From NCBI GenBank assembly GCA_903832395.1, contig CAILBF010000188.1, forward strand, positions 1-23,721: a stretch of 23,721 bases of DNA, in the 5' to 3' direction. The stretch is from an uncultured Actinomycetes bacterium (GTDB lineage Bacteria; Actinomycetota; Actinomycetes; Nanopelagicales; Nanopelagicaceae). Shown one piece after another: positions 23,270 through 23,721 of this stretch. Below the pieces are notes generated by a model. The model ran no database searches. It saw only the letters and a list, made by a program, of their open reading frames with translations, and was not told the DNA's origin. Within the stretch, counting starts at the first letter, position 1; every line of letters starts with the position of its first letter. A program made the position numbers and the translations under genes.

Positions 23270-23721
23270 TTAGCGCTCTGGAATATAGGCGAGCTTTTGC
23301 CCGCCCCTTCTAAAGACAATCTGGATTAAATGAAGATTGCGGGCCCGAAAACCAGCGGCCGATGCCAGTAGGTAGTAATTCCACATGCGCACAAACTTCA
23401 AATCGTAGTGGGGGATTTCCTCCCATCGCATATTGATGTTCTCATACCAAGCCAGAAGTGTTTTGTCGTAATCTAAACCGAAGTTATGTAGATCTTCGAT
23501 AATAAACTTCTTCTCACAAGCGACACCAATCTGTGCAACCGAGGGCAGAACTCCTCCGGGGAAGATGTACTTATCGAAGAACGCATCGGTTGAATTTTTG
23601 GAGTACGTCGATGAAATTGTGTGGTGAAGCATGATGCCGTCGGTTTTAAGAAGCTGGTAACACGTTGCAAAAAAAGTACCGAGATTTTTAGGTCCAACAT
23701 GTTCCATCATTCCGACCGAGA
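23270..23721 (-). CDS. Cyclopropane-fatty-acyl-phospholipid synthase-like methyltransferase, 5' end missing
   Basis: About 149 C-terminal residues are visible; the frame stays open to the window edge, reading SVGMMEHVG, the conserved SAM-methyltransferase segment of the CFA synthase family. FFDKYIFPGGVLPSV and FVRMWNYYLLASAAGFRARNLHLIQIVF are characteristic of the C-terminal half. Full-length members are about 390-430 residues. The enzyme would transfer a methylene or methyl group from S-adenosylmethionine to unsaturated acyl chains of membrane phospholipids; mycolic-type or 10-methyl-stearate-forming relatives cannot be excluded because the N-terminus is missing. ATG codons inside the visible part are internal methionines, not the start. 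Confidence 0.88.
   Translation of the reverse strand, partial: SVGMMEHVGPKNLGTFFATCYQLLKTDGIMLHHTISSTYSKNSTDAFFDKYIFPGGVLPSVAQIGVACEKKFIIEDLHNFGLDYDKTLLAWYENINMRWEEIPHYDLKFVRMWNYYLLASAAGFRARNLHLIQIVFRRGGQKLAYIPER

Overview
This 23.7-kb window looks like part of a compact actinobacterial chromosome. Support comes from actinobacterial-type gene families (fused gamma/alpha KorA with KorB, an LpqC-like esterase, an FUSC-family transporter, a MacB/FtsX-like ABC pair), a GC content that looks like the mid-to-upper 40s by eye, very short gaps, many 4-11 bp gene overlaps, and several genes that seem to be leaderless (TAnnnT box 6 nt before the start codon). A streamlined aquatic lineage such as Nanopelagicales is plausible, but I cannot prove it from the sequence. 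I saw no tRNA, rRNA, CRISPR array, insertion sequence or prophage. No gene-free stretch exceeds 300 bp; the longest is 15252-15422.

Region 1 (1-10278, + strand) is a choline/glycine-betaine uptake and oxidation locus. It contains a 5'-truncated betaine-aldehyde-dehydrogenase-like ALDH, the ABC transporter proV-proW-proX (proW is a tandem double permease), a strong hairpin terminator, then betA (choline-dehydrogenase-like GMC oxidoreductase), fdhD, a ureohydrolase (speB-like), and a UbiA-like/secreted-esterase fusion. The last four genes overlap by 11, 4 and 4 bp, so they are probably co-translated. A plausible logic is import of choline or betaine, oxidation of choline to betaine, and disposal of C1 and nitrogen products. 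FdhD would serve a formate dehydrogenase encoded elsewhere.

Region 2 (10268-15251) holds a minus-strand secreted protein of unknown function, a divergent FUSC-type membrane protein, and korA-korB, a 2-oxoacid (probably 2-oxoglutarate):ferredoxin oxidoreductase.

Region 3 (15423-18796, + strand) is a four-gene signalling module: a stand-alone CheY-like receiver, a secreted cysteine-free protein resembling a small sulfite-oxidase-type molybdopterin-binding fold, a membrane histidine kinase with a C-terminal HPt-like segment, and an OmpR-type response regulator. This is the most interesting candidate system: a possible split phosphorelay with a dedicated extracytoplasmic partner protein.

Region 4 (18820-23721) has an amidase-signature hydrolase on + and, convergent on -, an ABC permease/ATPase pair of MacB/FtsX type, a flavoprotein of the nitroreductase fold that closely matches iodotyrosine deiodinase including its substrate-binding triad, and the 3' part of a cyclopropane-fatty-acid synthase-like methyltransferase.
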